Below, piece by piece: positions 1 to 7,161 of a stretch of 13,391 bases of DNA. Source of the DNA: Planctomycetota bacterium (GTDB lineage Bacteria; Planctomycetota; Planctomycetia; Pirellulales; Pirellulaceae); NCBI GenBank assembly GCA_019347795.1, contig JAHWKS010000043.1:1-13391 (forward strand), written 5' to 3'. The notes beneath the pieces were generated by a model. The model saw only the letters and a list, made by a program, of their open reading frames with translations, ran no database searches and was not told the DNA's origin. Both the position numbers and the translations under genes were made by a program. Each line of letters opens with the position of its first letter. Position 1 is the stretch's first letter.

Positions 1-100
<100 letters not shown>

Positions 101-1453
101 CGCGAAACCCCCTGCTGGCTGACCAGCATGGTGGTGCATCTGGCGGTGATGCTGGTGATCGGCTCGATCGCCGTCCCGCCCGCGCGCGTGACCGGCTTCA
201 ATTCGTGGGTGTTCGCCGTCGCCGACGAACACGATCCGCACGCCGAGGCCGAGCTGGTCATCGTCCAGACCGATGAGGACCGTCAGGACGGCGGCGAGGA
301 GGGGGAGCATCAGCATGAGCCGTCGGCCGAGGAAGAGGTCGCCGTGACGATTCGGGCGCCCGTCGAGCCGCCGCCGAGCGAGCCGCTGCCGCCGACGGTG
401 AGCGAGAGCGAAGAAAACCTCCAGGAGCACCATCCCTCTGAGGAAGCCGAAGAAAGCCCGACTCCCGAGCCTCCGTCGCCGATTCGCCTGGCCAGCGCGG
501 TCACGGTGGATCACGAGCCGCAGCCCCCCGCGGATGTCCCGCCCTCCGGCGGCGATCCGCCCGGCGTGCTCGATCCGAATCCGGTCTATGACGACGTGGT
601 GGACCGTTTCATCGAGTACGACGTCGGCCGGCTGCGGGGCGCGGCGGGGGAGCGGGCTCGCCGCGAATTCCAGGCCCTCGGGCCCTACGCGGTCCCCGCC
701 CTGGTGCGCGGCTTGAACCGCGCGGCGTCGATCCAGGCGAGCTGTCCCGTGGTGGTCATCTCCTCCAAGCTGGAGAAATCGCTCAGCTCCACCGGCGATT
801 ACCAGATTATCCGCTATGCGGTGGAGAACATCGGTCGCGGCGTTCCGGAGAATGCCCCGCACTATTCGCGGCTGATGTCGCTGCGGAAAGCGCTTCGCCG
901 CTATCACACGGAGCGGCCGGAGCTGCTGCGGCAGGAGCTGATGTCGCAGGGAATCCCCGCGACGGATGAAATGGTGCGTGCGTTCGAGCGCTTCTCGCAA
1001 TCGACGCCCGATGTGCTCATTGCGGGGATCCACGCCGGCGATCCTACGGAGCGATTGGCGGCGGTCGCCGCAACTTCCCGGCTCGCCCGGCCCCTCTCCG
1101 ACGGACAGCGCTCACACGTGGCGGCCCAGTTGATCCCGCGGCTCGTTGACAAGGACGCGGGGATCCGCGGTCAGGCCGAGGCCGGGCTTGCCGCGCTTTT
1201 GGAGATCGATCCGGAGCTCTCTCCCGATCGAGGCGGCGGCGATGCGTCGTCGTTGTGGCGCCGGCGCCTGGCCGATTTTGACGTCGAGAGGCGAGTCGAG
1301 CGAAACGCCCGCTCCCTGCTCCTCCAAGGGATGGCTCACGAGCGCCGCGGCCGCCGCGGTCCGGCTCAGGAGAAATATCGCCAGGTGCTGGACGAGTTCC
1401 CCGGCGCCCAGGCCGCCCGCGAGGCCGCCATTCTGCTTCGCTACGGGGGATGA
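101..1453 (+). CDS. Membrane-anchored acidic/Pro-rich protein with HEAT and C-terminal TPR-like repeats (5' partial)
   Basis: The frame is nominally open back to base 2 through the homopolymer artefact, so the true start is unknown. The first in-frame ATG in clean sequence is at 128. Counting residues from 101, positions ~5-26 form one hydrophobic helix of the type WLTSMVVHLAVMLVIGS, fitting a short cytoplasmic N-terminus and an anchor. Residues ~40-160 are rich in Glu, Asp and Pro, a likely extended spacer resembling the periplasm-spanning parts of TonB-like proteins. Residues ~163-245 and ~310-370 show HEAT-like helical pairs (ALGPYAVPALVRGL; RLVDKDAGIRGQAEAGLAAL). The last ~45 residues look like one TPR unit (GMAHERRGRRGPAQEKYRQV), ending at TGA 1451-1453. 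I recognise no specific family or catalytic motif. A scaffold or protein-binding role on the outer side of the inner membrane is inferred. It ends 15 bases before the ATP-grasp gene, so co-transcription is likely. Confidence 0.75.
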   Translation, partial: RETPCWLTSMVVHLAVMLVIGSIAVPPARVTGFNSWVFAVADEHDPHAEAELVIVQTDEDRQDGGEEGEHQHEPSAEEEVAVTIRAPVEPPPSEPLPPTVSESEENLQEHHPSEEAEESPTPEPPSPIRLASAVTVDHEPQPPADVPPSGGDPPGVLDPNPVYDDVVDRFIEYDVGRLRGAAGERARREFQALGPYAVPALVRGLNRAASIQASCPVVVISSKLEKSLSSTGDYQIIRYAVENIGRGVPENAPHYSRLMSLRKALRRYHTERPELLRQELMSQGIPATDEMVRAFERFSQSTPDVLIAGIHAGDPTERLAAVAATSRLARPLSDGQRSHVAAQLIPRLVDKDAGIRGQAEAGLAALLEIDPELSPDRGGGDASSLWRRRLADFDVERRVERNARSLLLQGMAHERRGRRGPAQEKYRQVLDEFPGAQAAREAAILLRYGG

Positions 1454-1468
1454 GCGGCCCGCGCGGCG

Positions 1469-2626
1469 ATGCAATCCATGCCGGAAACCCTGGTGATTCT
1501 CGGCGCCAGCGCGCGGGCGGCGGCGTTCTCGGCCCGGCGGGCGGGATTCGCCCCCTGGGGGGCCGATCTCTTCGCCGATGCCGATTTGTCCGCCATCTCT
1601 CCGGCGCGGCGGGTGGCGCGCTATCCGGCGGAGTTGGTGGAAGCGGCCGAGGCGGCGCCGCCGGGACCGTGGATGTTTACCGGCGCCTTGGAGAATTATC
1701 CGGAGCTGGTGGATCGCATCGCCGCCGCGCGCCGCCTGTGGGGAAACTGCGGCGCCGTGCTGCGCCGGGTCCGCGATCCGTGGCGGGTGCGGGAGGCGCT
1801 TGTCGCCGCGAGATTGCCGTGCCCGCTACTCGGTAGCGATCGGCGAAGTCTGCCGCCCGGCGTGTGGATGCGAAAGCCGCTTCGCTCTGCGGGGGGCGCG
1901 CGGATTCAGAAGATCAGCGTCGTCCGTGCATCGGCGGCGGCGCGAAGCGGTGGCGATGGTCACCGTCGTGGGGTTTATTATCAACAGGCGATTCGCGGCG
2001 AAACCGCAAGCGGGGTTTATGTTGCCGCCGAGGGACGAGCGCGGCTGTTGGGGGTGACGCGGCAGTTGAGCGGCGCGGCGTGGTGCGGCGCCGAGGGGGT
2101 TCAGTATGCGGGGTCGATCGGGCCGCTCGTGCTGAGCGATGAGCAGCGAGGCGCGTGGCGGCGGATCGGCGATTGTCTGGCGAGGAGTTTTTCCCTGGTC
2201 GGATTGTTCGGCGTCGATGCCGTGGTGAACACACAAGGGGTGTTCCCGGTCGAGGTCAATCCGCGCTACACCGCCTCGATCGAGGTGTTGGAGCGGGCAC
2301 TCGATTTGACGGCGATCGCCCTTCACGCTCGAGCTTGCCGGACCGGCGAACTTCCCGACGAGCCGCCCGTCCGACCCGATGGCGTGTGCGGCAAGGCAAT
2401 TCTCTACGCGCGACGCAATGGTCCCGCGAGCCCGGCCTTCTGGCGGTTCGTCGAGGATGCACTCGGCCGCCGAAATCCCGACGCCGCCGACCTGCCGCAC
2501 CGCGGGCAGGTATTCCAGGCCGGCCGGCCGGTGCTGACGTTGCTGGCCGACGGTGAATGCGAAAGCGACGTGCTGAACCGTTTGCAACGTCGGGCGGCGG
2601 AGGCGTTCGAACTGTTGGAGGCGTAA
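1469..2626 (+). CDS. ATP-grasp family ligase (COG2232-like)
   Basis: 385 residues from ATG 1469; a second in-frame ATG at 1478 is an equally plausible start (protein MPETLVILG...). The N-terminal beta-strand and loop GASARAAAFSARRAG (residues 12-26) matches the glycine/Arg-rich pre-ATP-grasp signature of COG2232 carboligases. An ATP-contacting lysine candidate is K136 in WMRKPLRSAGG, followed by a small Gly-rich loop. The metal-binding signature E262-V-N264-P-R266 sits in a segment (VEVNPRYTASIEVLERA) characteristic of this family. Such enzymes join an acid to an amine or similar nucleophile with ATP cleavage. Homologues occur in the tetrahydromethanopterin/C1 gene clusters of methylotrophs and planctomycetes, and a cofactor-synthesis role is inferred only from that. 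The substrate is unknown. No other C1 gene is visible here. The gene follows the HEAT protein by 15 bases and converges on the acyltransferase with 16 bases between the stops. Confidence 0.85.
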   Translation: MQSMPETLVILGASARAAAFSARRAGFAPWGADLFADADLSAISPARRVARYPAELVEAAEAAPPGPWMFTGALENYPELVDRIAAARRLWGNCGAVLRRVRDPWRVREALVAARLPCPLLGSDRRSLPPGVWMRKPLRSAGGARIQKISVVRASAAARSGGDGHRRGVYYQQAIRGETASGVYVAAEGRARLLGVTRQLSGAAWCGAEGVQYAGSIGPLVLSDEQRGAWRRIGDCLARSFSLVGLFGVDAVVNTQGVFPVEVNPRYTASIEVLERALDLTAIALHARACRTGELPDEPPVRPDGVCGKAILYARRNGPASPAFWRFVEDALGRRNPDAADLPHRGQVFQAGRPVLTLLADGECESDVLNRLQRRAAEAFELLEA

Positions 2627-2636
2627 GGGACTTTGG

Positions 2637-2653
2637 CGGCGCCTAGGGCGCCG
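2637..2653. terminator. Perfect 7-bp hairpin between convergent genes
   Basis: CGGCGCC, the loop TAG, then GGCGCCG form a perfect GC-only stem. It overlaps the stop codon of the minus-strand acyltransferase (2643-2645) and lies 10 bases past the stop of the plus-strand ATP-grasp gene. No T-tract follows on either strand, so it is not a classical intrinsic terminator. A shared transcript-end structure is an inference. Confidence 0.35.
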
Positions 2654-3449
2654 ACTCCTCCGCCGCTTCGCTGTCTGCATCGGCGGCGCCGTTCTCCTCC
2701 GGCATCCACTTGCGGCCGGCCAATTGCGGCTCGTAATCCTCGCGGCCGGCAAGGCGGGCGATCTCTTTCATCGCCCGCAGCGTCAGCTCTTTCGCCAGGT
2801 GGCGTTCCTTGCCGGCATCGTAATGCTCGGAGAGATCGATCGGATTGCCGAACCGCACCTTCACGCGGGCCCGCATGAAGAACGGGCTCAAGATGCGGCG
2901 GCCGTCGTAGGGCGCCCCTTCGATGTAGCAGGGAAGCACCGGCGCCCGGGCCCGCAAGGCGACCAGCGCGGCGCCCGGGCGGACCGGCAGGAGGAATTCG
3001 TCGGTCTTGTTGATGCGGCCTTCGGGAAACATTCCCACCAGGCCCCCTTCCCGGGCGTAGCGGATGGCCGCGCGAATGGCGCCGGTATCGGCCCCGCCGC
3101 GCCGGGTTGGGATGGCGCCTGTCTTCCGCAGGAACCAAGCCACTACCGGCAGCGAAAAATACTCGGCCGCCACCATCCAGTGCACCTTCCGGCCCGGGAC
3201 GAGCTGAATGAAGAAGGGATCCACTGGGCTGCGATGGTTGGCGATAATCACGGCTCCGTTCTCGCACCCTTCCGGCAGAGTTGCCGGAAGATCCACCCGC
3301 CAGAGCAGCCGGCACAAGAGCACGTCGAGATAAAACAGAACCGTTTCCGAGGGGGTGTAGGGACTTCGCCGAAAGGCCCACACGATCGCCGCGGCGATCG
3401 CCGCCAACACGAGGAGCAGGAAGGCGATCGCCAGGAGATGATTCATCAT
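2643..3449 (-). CDS. 1-acyl-sn-glycerol-3-phosphate acyltransferase family protein (PlsC-like)
   Basis: 268 residues. Residues 5-26 form a membrane helix (LLAIAFLLLVLAAIAAAIVWAF). The acyltransferase motifs appear in order: motif I NHRSPVD with H72 and D77 (HX4D catalytic pair), GAIPTRRGG near 111-119 (motif II region), FPEGR at 141-145 (motif III, glycerol-phosphate binding) and VLPCYIEG at 171-178 (motif IV). The family transfers an acyl chain to lysophosphatidate or a related lysolipid at the inner membrane in phospholipid synthesis. The exact acceptor cannot be told from sequence. The last ~20 residues are acidic and Ala-rich and look dispensable. Two adjacent ATGs (3449 and 3446) could start it, and I see no clear Shine-Dalgarno. 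It lies 90 bases downstream of aroH on the same strand, so it may be the last gene of that transcript. Its stop faces the ATP-grasp stop. Confidence 0.92.
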   Translation of the reverse strand: MMNHLLAIAFLLLVLAAIAAAIVWAFRRSPYTPSETVLFYLDVLLCRLLWRVDLPATLPEGCENGAVIIANHRSPVDPFFIQLVPGRKVHWMVAAEYFSLPVVAWFLRKTGAIPTRRGGADTGAIRAAIRYAREGGLVGMFPEGRINKTDEFLLPVRPGAALVALRARAPVLPCYIEGAPYDGRRILSPFFMRARVKVRFGNPIDLSEHYDAGKERHLAKELTLRAMKEIARLAGREDYEPQLAGRKWMPEENGAADADSEAAEESAP

Positions 3450-3539
3450 GAACGCACGGCCCGAAGAGTGATGGCGGGCGTCAGTGTACCCGTCACGGCG
3501 GCCGGGCTGAAGGCGAGGTTTTGTGGGGCCCTTGGGCGC

Positions 3540-3968
3540 CTACGGGCTGAGCCGTCGCATCTCCTCGGCGATCCAGGCGTTCAGCTCATCCCAATCGACG
3601 GGCGGGAGGTCGCAGAGGTCGGGACGCAGCCGCTCGGCGCCCTTGATGTAGACGTGGCGAACCTCGCTCTGCCGCTTCTCGGTGTTCCAGTGCACCAGCA
3701 CGCGGATGCACTTGGAGAGCGAGCCGGGGACGCTGATCTCGTGGCCGCACAAGAGCGGCACATCCAGCCAGCCAAGCTGCCGCGCAGCGAGTGCAGGGAA
3801 CTCCGTGTCCAGGTCCACGGTGGTGGTGAAGATCGCGCTGGCGACGTCCTCGGAGCGGATATCATTGGTGCGGATCACCAGCGCCAGCAGTTGCCGCGTG
3901 GCGGTGAGGATCGCCTCGCGGGAGTTTTCAGCGGCGGTGGTGGCGCCTCGCACGCCGCGACACCACAT
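3540..3968 (-). CDS. aroH: Chorismate mutase, AroH class
   Basis: 142 residues, compared with about 127 in Bacillus subtilis AroH, with the extra length at the C-terminus. It catalyses the rearrangement of chorismate to prephenate, the branch step to phenylalanine and tyrosine, as a cytoplasmic trimer in this family. Residues lining the B. subtilis active site are present at matching places: R7 in RGVRGAT, F57 and R63 in FPALAARQ, C74 and E77 in PLLCGHE, R89 in KCIRV, Y107 in RHVYIKGA and R114 in LRPDL. This gives high confidence in both fold and activity. ATG at 3968-3966 has an upstream AGGAG (plus-strand 3975-3979) six bases away. The C-terminal tail ([16 protein letters not shown]) is predicted helical and lies outside the catalytic core. 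The next gene on the strand is the PlsC-like acyltransferase. The TPR-CRTAC fusion ends 88 bases upstream. No other aromatic-pathway gene is adjacent. Confidence 0.96.
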   Translation of the reverse strand: MWCRGVRGATTAAENSREAILTATRQLLALVIRTNDIRSEDVASAIFTTTVDLDTEFPALAARQLGWLDVPLLCGHEISVPGSLSKCIRVLVHWNTEKRQSEVRHVYIKGAERLRPDLCDLPPVDWDELNAWIAEEMRRLSP

Positions 3969-3974
3969 AAGGGA

Positions 3975-3979
3975 CTCCT
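3975..3979 (-). promoter_or_regulatory. Shine-Dalgarno of aroH
   Basis: On the minus strand this reads AGGAG and lies six bases before the ATG at 3968, which supports that start. Confidence 0.7.
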
Positions 3980-3990
3980 GGAAAAACGGA

Positions 3991-4006
3991 ACGATCGATC
4001 GACCGT
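3991..4006. promoter_or_regulatory. Imperfect 16-bp palindrome in the aroH leader, possible operator
   Basis: The sequence ACGATCGATCGACCGT pairs with itself at seven of eight positions. It lies 23-38 bases upstream of the aroH ATG, just downstream of a weak -10-like TATCTT (plus-strand 4013-4018). That placement would suit a repressor site at the transcription start. No known regulator is identified; function is inferred from position only. Confidence 0.3.
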
Positions 4007-4012
4007 CCGACT

Positions 4013-4018
4013 AAGATA
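4013..4018 (-). promoter_or_regulatory. Possible -10 element for aroH
   Basis: Minus-strand TATCTT, preceded by TG, resembles an extended -10 box (4 of 6 consensus). The -35 region 17 bases further up (TTTCGA) is poor. If used, the transcript would start about 38 bases before the aroH ATG. Confidence 0.25.
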
Positions 4019-4056
4019 CATCGCCCGGCGCGGCGTCGAAAGTAGCGCCGGCGGCG

Positions 4057-6969
4057 TTACCGGCTTTCGAGCGAAAGGGGGCTTCGATACGCGGCGTCGC
4101 GCCCTTCGACGACGATCCATTCTGCGTCGATGGCGAGCGGCGGCAGCTCCTGCCGGCGGCCGGACGGCCAGTCGATCGCGATGCGGTCGATCGCCGTCGC
4201 CTCGCCCAAGCCGAAGATCAGCCGCTTCTCGTTGCTCGCGAGGTAGCCGCTGCCGGCGGTCAACTGCCGGGTTCGCGTTCGCCCGCCCGCTTCCACCGTC
4301 GCCACGGCGCCGATCGCGTCCCGGCTCGAGGCGACGCCGATCAGCCGGATCGCCAGGAAATGCCCGCAGTCGGCCGACTGATTCTCCAGCACGGCCGCGG
4401 GCGTGTCGAGGTGCGAAACAGCAAAGTCTTCGAGGCCGTCGCGATTGAAATCGAGCACGGCCATCGCTCTGCCTAACCGCTCCTCCCGAAAGAAGCCCGA
4501 GAGCTCCTCCGCCGGCGCCTCAACGAACTTCGCGCCACTTTGGTTGATGAATAGTTGGGGGCGCATTCGATACGGGGCGCCGGTGTGCGTCATGTCGTCG
4601 ATGTGCCCGTTCACAACCGCCAGATCGGGCCACCCGTCCAGTTGCACGTCCAAAAACTGGGCGCCGAAGCCCAGCGTCTCCATGGACGGGGCCGCCAGGC
4701 CGCGCGTCGCCGAGGAGTCGGTGAAGAAGCCGTCGCTCTCCTGCAAATACAGCGTGTTCGCCTCGCGGTAGAAATTCGTCACGAAGAGGTCGATCCGTCC
4801 GTCGCCGTCGGCGTCATCGGCTGCGACCCCCATGCAGGCTTGGGCGCGTCCCTCGCGATCGACGGCGGCCCCGGCGACGACGGCCATGTCCCGAAGCCGA
4901 AATCCCGGCGCCGATTCCGCCTCCTCGTTGCGGAGCAGGAAGTTCGGCTGCTGGTCGTTGGCGATGAAGAGGCTGATTCTAGGATCCGCCCCCAGGCGGG
5001 CCGCGACGATTCCCAACCCGTTGCCGCTCTGCGCGGCGACGCCGGCGGACTCGCTCACGTCGCGGAACCCGCCCTGGCCGTCGTTCACCAGCAGCCGGTC
5101 GGCGGCGGGCGAGAACGCGAGCGGACTGCACGCGCGGAGCTTGTCTCCGGTGGGGCACAGTTGCTCATAGACGCCTTCCCCTTCGACGTAGTTCACGTCG
5201 TAAATCTCCGGATGCCCATCCCCGTTCAGATCGACGATGGCGCAGCTCGTGGTCCAGCTTGCCCCGTCGCCGGCCAACAGGCCCTCATCGGCGAACGTGC
5301 CGTCGCCGTTGTTCCGGTAGAGCCGGTTGGCGCCGATGTTCGCGACGTAGATATCGTCGAAGCCGTCGTCATTCACGTCGCCGATCGCCACTCCCTGGCT
5401 GTAGAACGGCTCGCGAATGCCGGCGGCTTCGGTCACATCCACGAATCGTCCGCCGCGGTTCAAGTACAGCCGGTCGAGCCGCTCGCGGTCAGGATTGGGA
5501 AGCGGCCACTGGCTGCCCTGCGCGAGGTAGAGGTCGGGCCAGCCGTCGTGATTCATGTCCAGCACTCCCACTCCCCCGCCGGTGATCTCGTGCATGCGGT
5601 GGGCGTAGGTGGGCGGGTCGCGCGAAGGGAAGTACTGAAAGTCGATTCCCAACTCCGCGGCGCGCTCGCGGAACTGGATCTGGGACTTGGCGCTCTCCAC
5701 CGCCGGGACGGCTGGCTGCGACGACTTGGGCGCCGGCAAAGGTAGGTTCGACAAATCGAGACGGGCGGCGACGTTGCTTCGGATATCCGTCTGCGGCATT
5801 GCGGGGGAGAGCTGCGAATGAATCTGCATTGCGCGGCTGCGGGCGTCCTGGTCCTGGGGCGCGCTCGTCAGGAGCAAGGCATACCAGCCTTGCGCCTCCC
5901 AGTAGCGTCCGAGCTGCGCCGCAAGTTCGGCGGCTTCTCGCTGCGGCCGCAGATGCTGGGGACTTTCGTAGATCGACTCGAGCGTGGCGGCGAACTTCTG
6001 CAGAAGCTCGGCCCGCGCCGCAATCGGCGCCGCCTCCTCGCCCCTGCCCAGCCGCTCCAGAGATTGCGCGAGTTGAAAGTGGGCCGCGACATGGTTCGGA
6101 TCGCGCCGCGCCGCCTCCCAATGGCATCGTGCGGCGGCTTGCGGCTGCTGCATCGCAGCCGCCCACCGGCCCTGGACGAACCAGGCGCCCGGGTGGGCTT
6201 CGGCGTCCGCCGGCAGTCGCTCTCGCCACTGCGGCAATTCTTCTGGGGCGATCAATAAGAGCGCTTCGCCCAATTGCACGTGCGCTTCCACGAACTCGGG
6301 CCGTTGCTCCAGGAGGCCGACAAGCAGCTTCCTGGCCGAGACAGGATCGCCCTGCTGCAAGTCCAGCCTGGCCAGCCCGAGGTTTGGCAGCAAGTCGTCT
6401 GGCTGCGCCGCAAGGTAACGCTCCAACTCGGACCGGCGATCCAGGACTTTCGCGTTGTTACCCAAGAGCAGGAGTCGCTCGAGCGTGATCTGATCGGCGC
6501 GAATCAACTGGAGGAACTGCGGCCGCGACTCCCAGCGGCGACCCAGCGTGGCGAGCAACAGGGCCAGTCGCTCGCGGGCCGGCTCCAGCGTGGGGTCGAG
6601 CTGCAGCGCGTCGCGCAAGGCGGCTTCCGCCTGGGAGGCGCGGCCCACATGGGCCAGCACCTCGCCCGCCGCCCACCGCGCCGTTGCGGCGTCGGGACTG
6701 GCGTCGGGGACGCGGCTGTAGTAGTCGAGCGCCGCGCGGAAGAGCTGAAGGCGAGTGGCCGCCTCGCCCGCGATCACCAGCGCCCGCGACGAATCCGGCG
6801 CCTGCGCGAGCTTCCGCTCGCAGACGGCCAAGGCCTCGACGTAGTCTTTGCGCGCCAGCGCCGCCTCCGCCTCCCGCAAATCGACGGGAGGATCGGGCTT
6901 CAGCCAATAACCGCCCAGGATGACTCCGACGGCGGCGACAATCAGGACGATAAGTGGGAGCCGTCGCAT
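4057..6969 (-). CDS. Membrane-anchored TPR plus FG-GAP/ASPIC-UnbV (CRTAC1-like) fusion protein
   Basis: 970 residues from ATG 6969. An in-frame TTG at 7038 would add 23 residues, but the ATG places a signal-anchor (RRLPLIVLIVAAVGVILGG) right at the N-terminus, so I prefer it. Neither start has a clear Shine-Dalgarno. Residues ~30-385 are degenerate TPR repeats, ~388-430 a Pro/Ser linker, ~434-865 an FG-GAP/VCBS propeller, and ~868-940 the ASPIC/UnbV module (AIGAVATVEAGG; GSGYLASNEKRLIFGLG; IDWPSG). Calcium-loop motifs of the DxNxDGxxD type occur at 471, 531, 580, 719, 774 and 840, and a CxxxxxxxxCSP pair lies at ~605-615. Known family traits: extracytoplasmic calcium-bound propellers that mediate protein or surface interactions. 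Anchoring to the inner membrane with the propeller outside is inferred. It is divergent from a separate TPR lipoprotein and CRTAC1-like gene and lies 88 bases before aroH. Confidence 0.9.
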   Translation of the reverse strand: MRRLPLIVLIVAAVGVILGGYWLKPDPPVDLREAEAALARKDYVEALAVCERKLAQAPDSSRALVIAGEAATRLQLFRAALDYYSRVPDASPDAATARWAAGEVLAHVGRASQAEAALRDALQLDPTLEPARERLALLLATLGRRWESRPQFLQLIRADQITLERLLLLGNNAKVLDRRSELERYLAAQPDDLLPNLGLARLDLQQGDPVSARKLLVGLLEQRPEFVEAHVQLGEALLLIAPEELPQWRERLPADAEAHPGAWFVQGRWAAAMQQPQAAARCHWEAARRDPNHVAAHFQLAQSLERLGRGEEAAPIAARAELLQKFAATLESIYESPQHLRPQREAAELAAQLGRYWEAQGWYALLLTSAPQDQDARSRAMQIHSQLSPAMPQTDIRSNVAARLDLSNLPLPAPKSSQPAVPAVESAKSQIQFRERAAELGIDFQYFPSRDPPTYAHRMHEITGGGVGVLDMNHDGWPDLYLAQGSQWPLPNPDRERLDRLYLNRGGRFVDVTEAAGIREPFYSQGVAIGDVNDDGFDDIYVANIGANRLYRNNGDGTFADEGLLAGDGASWTTSCAIVDLNGDGHPEIYDVNYVEGEGVYEQLCPTGDKLRACSPLAFSPAADRLLVNDGQGGFRDVSESAGVAAQSGNGLGIVAARLGADPRISLFIANDQQPNFLLRNEEAESAPGFRLRDMAVVAGAAVDREGRAQACMGVAADDADGDGRIDLFVTNFYREANTLYLQESDGFFTDSSATRGLAAPSMETLGFGAQFLDVQLDGWPDLAVVNGHIDDMTHTGAPYRMRPQLFINQSGAKFVEAPAEELSGFFREERLGRAMAVLDFNRDGLEDFAVSHLDTPAAVLENQSADCGHFLAIRLIGVASSRDAIGAVATVEAGGRTRTRQLTAGSGYLASNEKRLIFGLGEATAIDRIAIDWPSGRRQELPPLAIDAEWIVVEGRDAAYRSPLSLESR

Positions 6970-7161
6970 CGCGAGGAGGAAGGAGAGGCAGTGCGCGGAA
7001 GAGCAGCAGGGCCGCGAACGGGGATGCCCCGCAGGCAACGGGAAAACGAACGCTTCGGCGAGGAGGTTGCGTTGCCGGTTCCCCCCGTTTTCAATACGAT
7101 TGTTATTGATTCTTGTGCTTTACCAAATCGTAGTCAATCCCGCCCGGTTGTGGAGGCTTTG
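6970..7161. promoter_or_regulatory. Divergent intergenic region between the fused and split TPR-CRTAC genes
   Basis: This 192-base spacer must hold promoters for both directions. On the plus strand a TTGCCG (7072-7077), 17-base spacer and TACGAT (7095-7100) is a fair sigma70-type candidate. On the minus strand TTGACT (plus-strand 7132-7137), 17 bases and AAGAAT (7109-7114) is another. The AT-richer stretch 7088-7137 contrasts with the GC-rich flanks, as expected for a promoter. The two candidates overlap, so expression in the two directions could be mutually exclusive. All of this is consensus reading only. Confidence 0.4.
7152..7156 (+). promoter_or_regulatory. Shine-Dalgarno of the TPR lipoprotein gene
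   Basis: GGAGG lies five bases before ATG 7162. It decides the start against the much longer open frame extending upstream, which is antisense to the fusion gene. Confidence 0.75.

Noticed and set aside
2724..4448. 574-codon plus-strand open frame
   Set aside because: It runs antisense through the PlsC-like, aroH and fusion genes, all of which have clear family motifs. Its own product has no recognisable domain and low-complexity Arg/Ser stretches, typical of GC-rich shadow frames.
6970..7038. TTG start adding 23 residues to the fusion protein
   Set aside because: The extra residues (MPAGHPRSRPCCSSAHCLSF...) are not signal-like and would push the anchor inward; ATG 6969 gives a normal signal-anchor. 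Neither has a good Shine-Dalgarno, so this stays slightly open.
6274..7161. Upstream extension of the TPR lipoprotein frame
   Set aside because: Most of it (up to 6969) is antisense to the fusion gene. The Shine-Dalgarno at 7152-7156, signal peptide and lipobox place the real start at ATG 7162.
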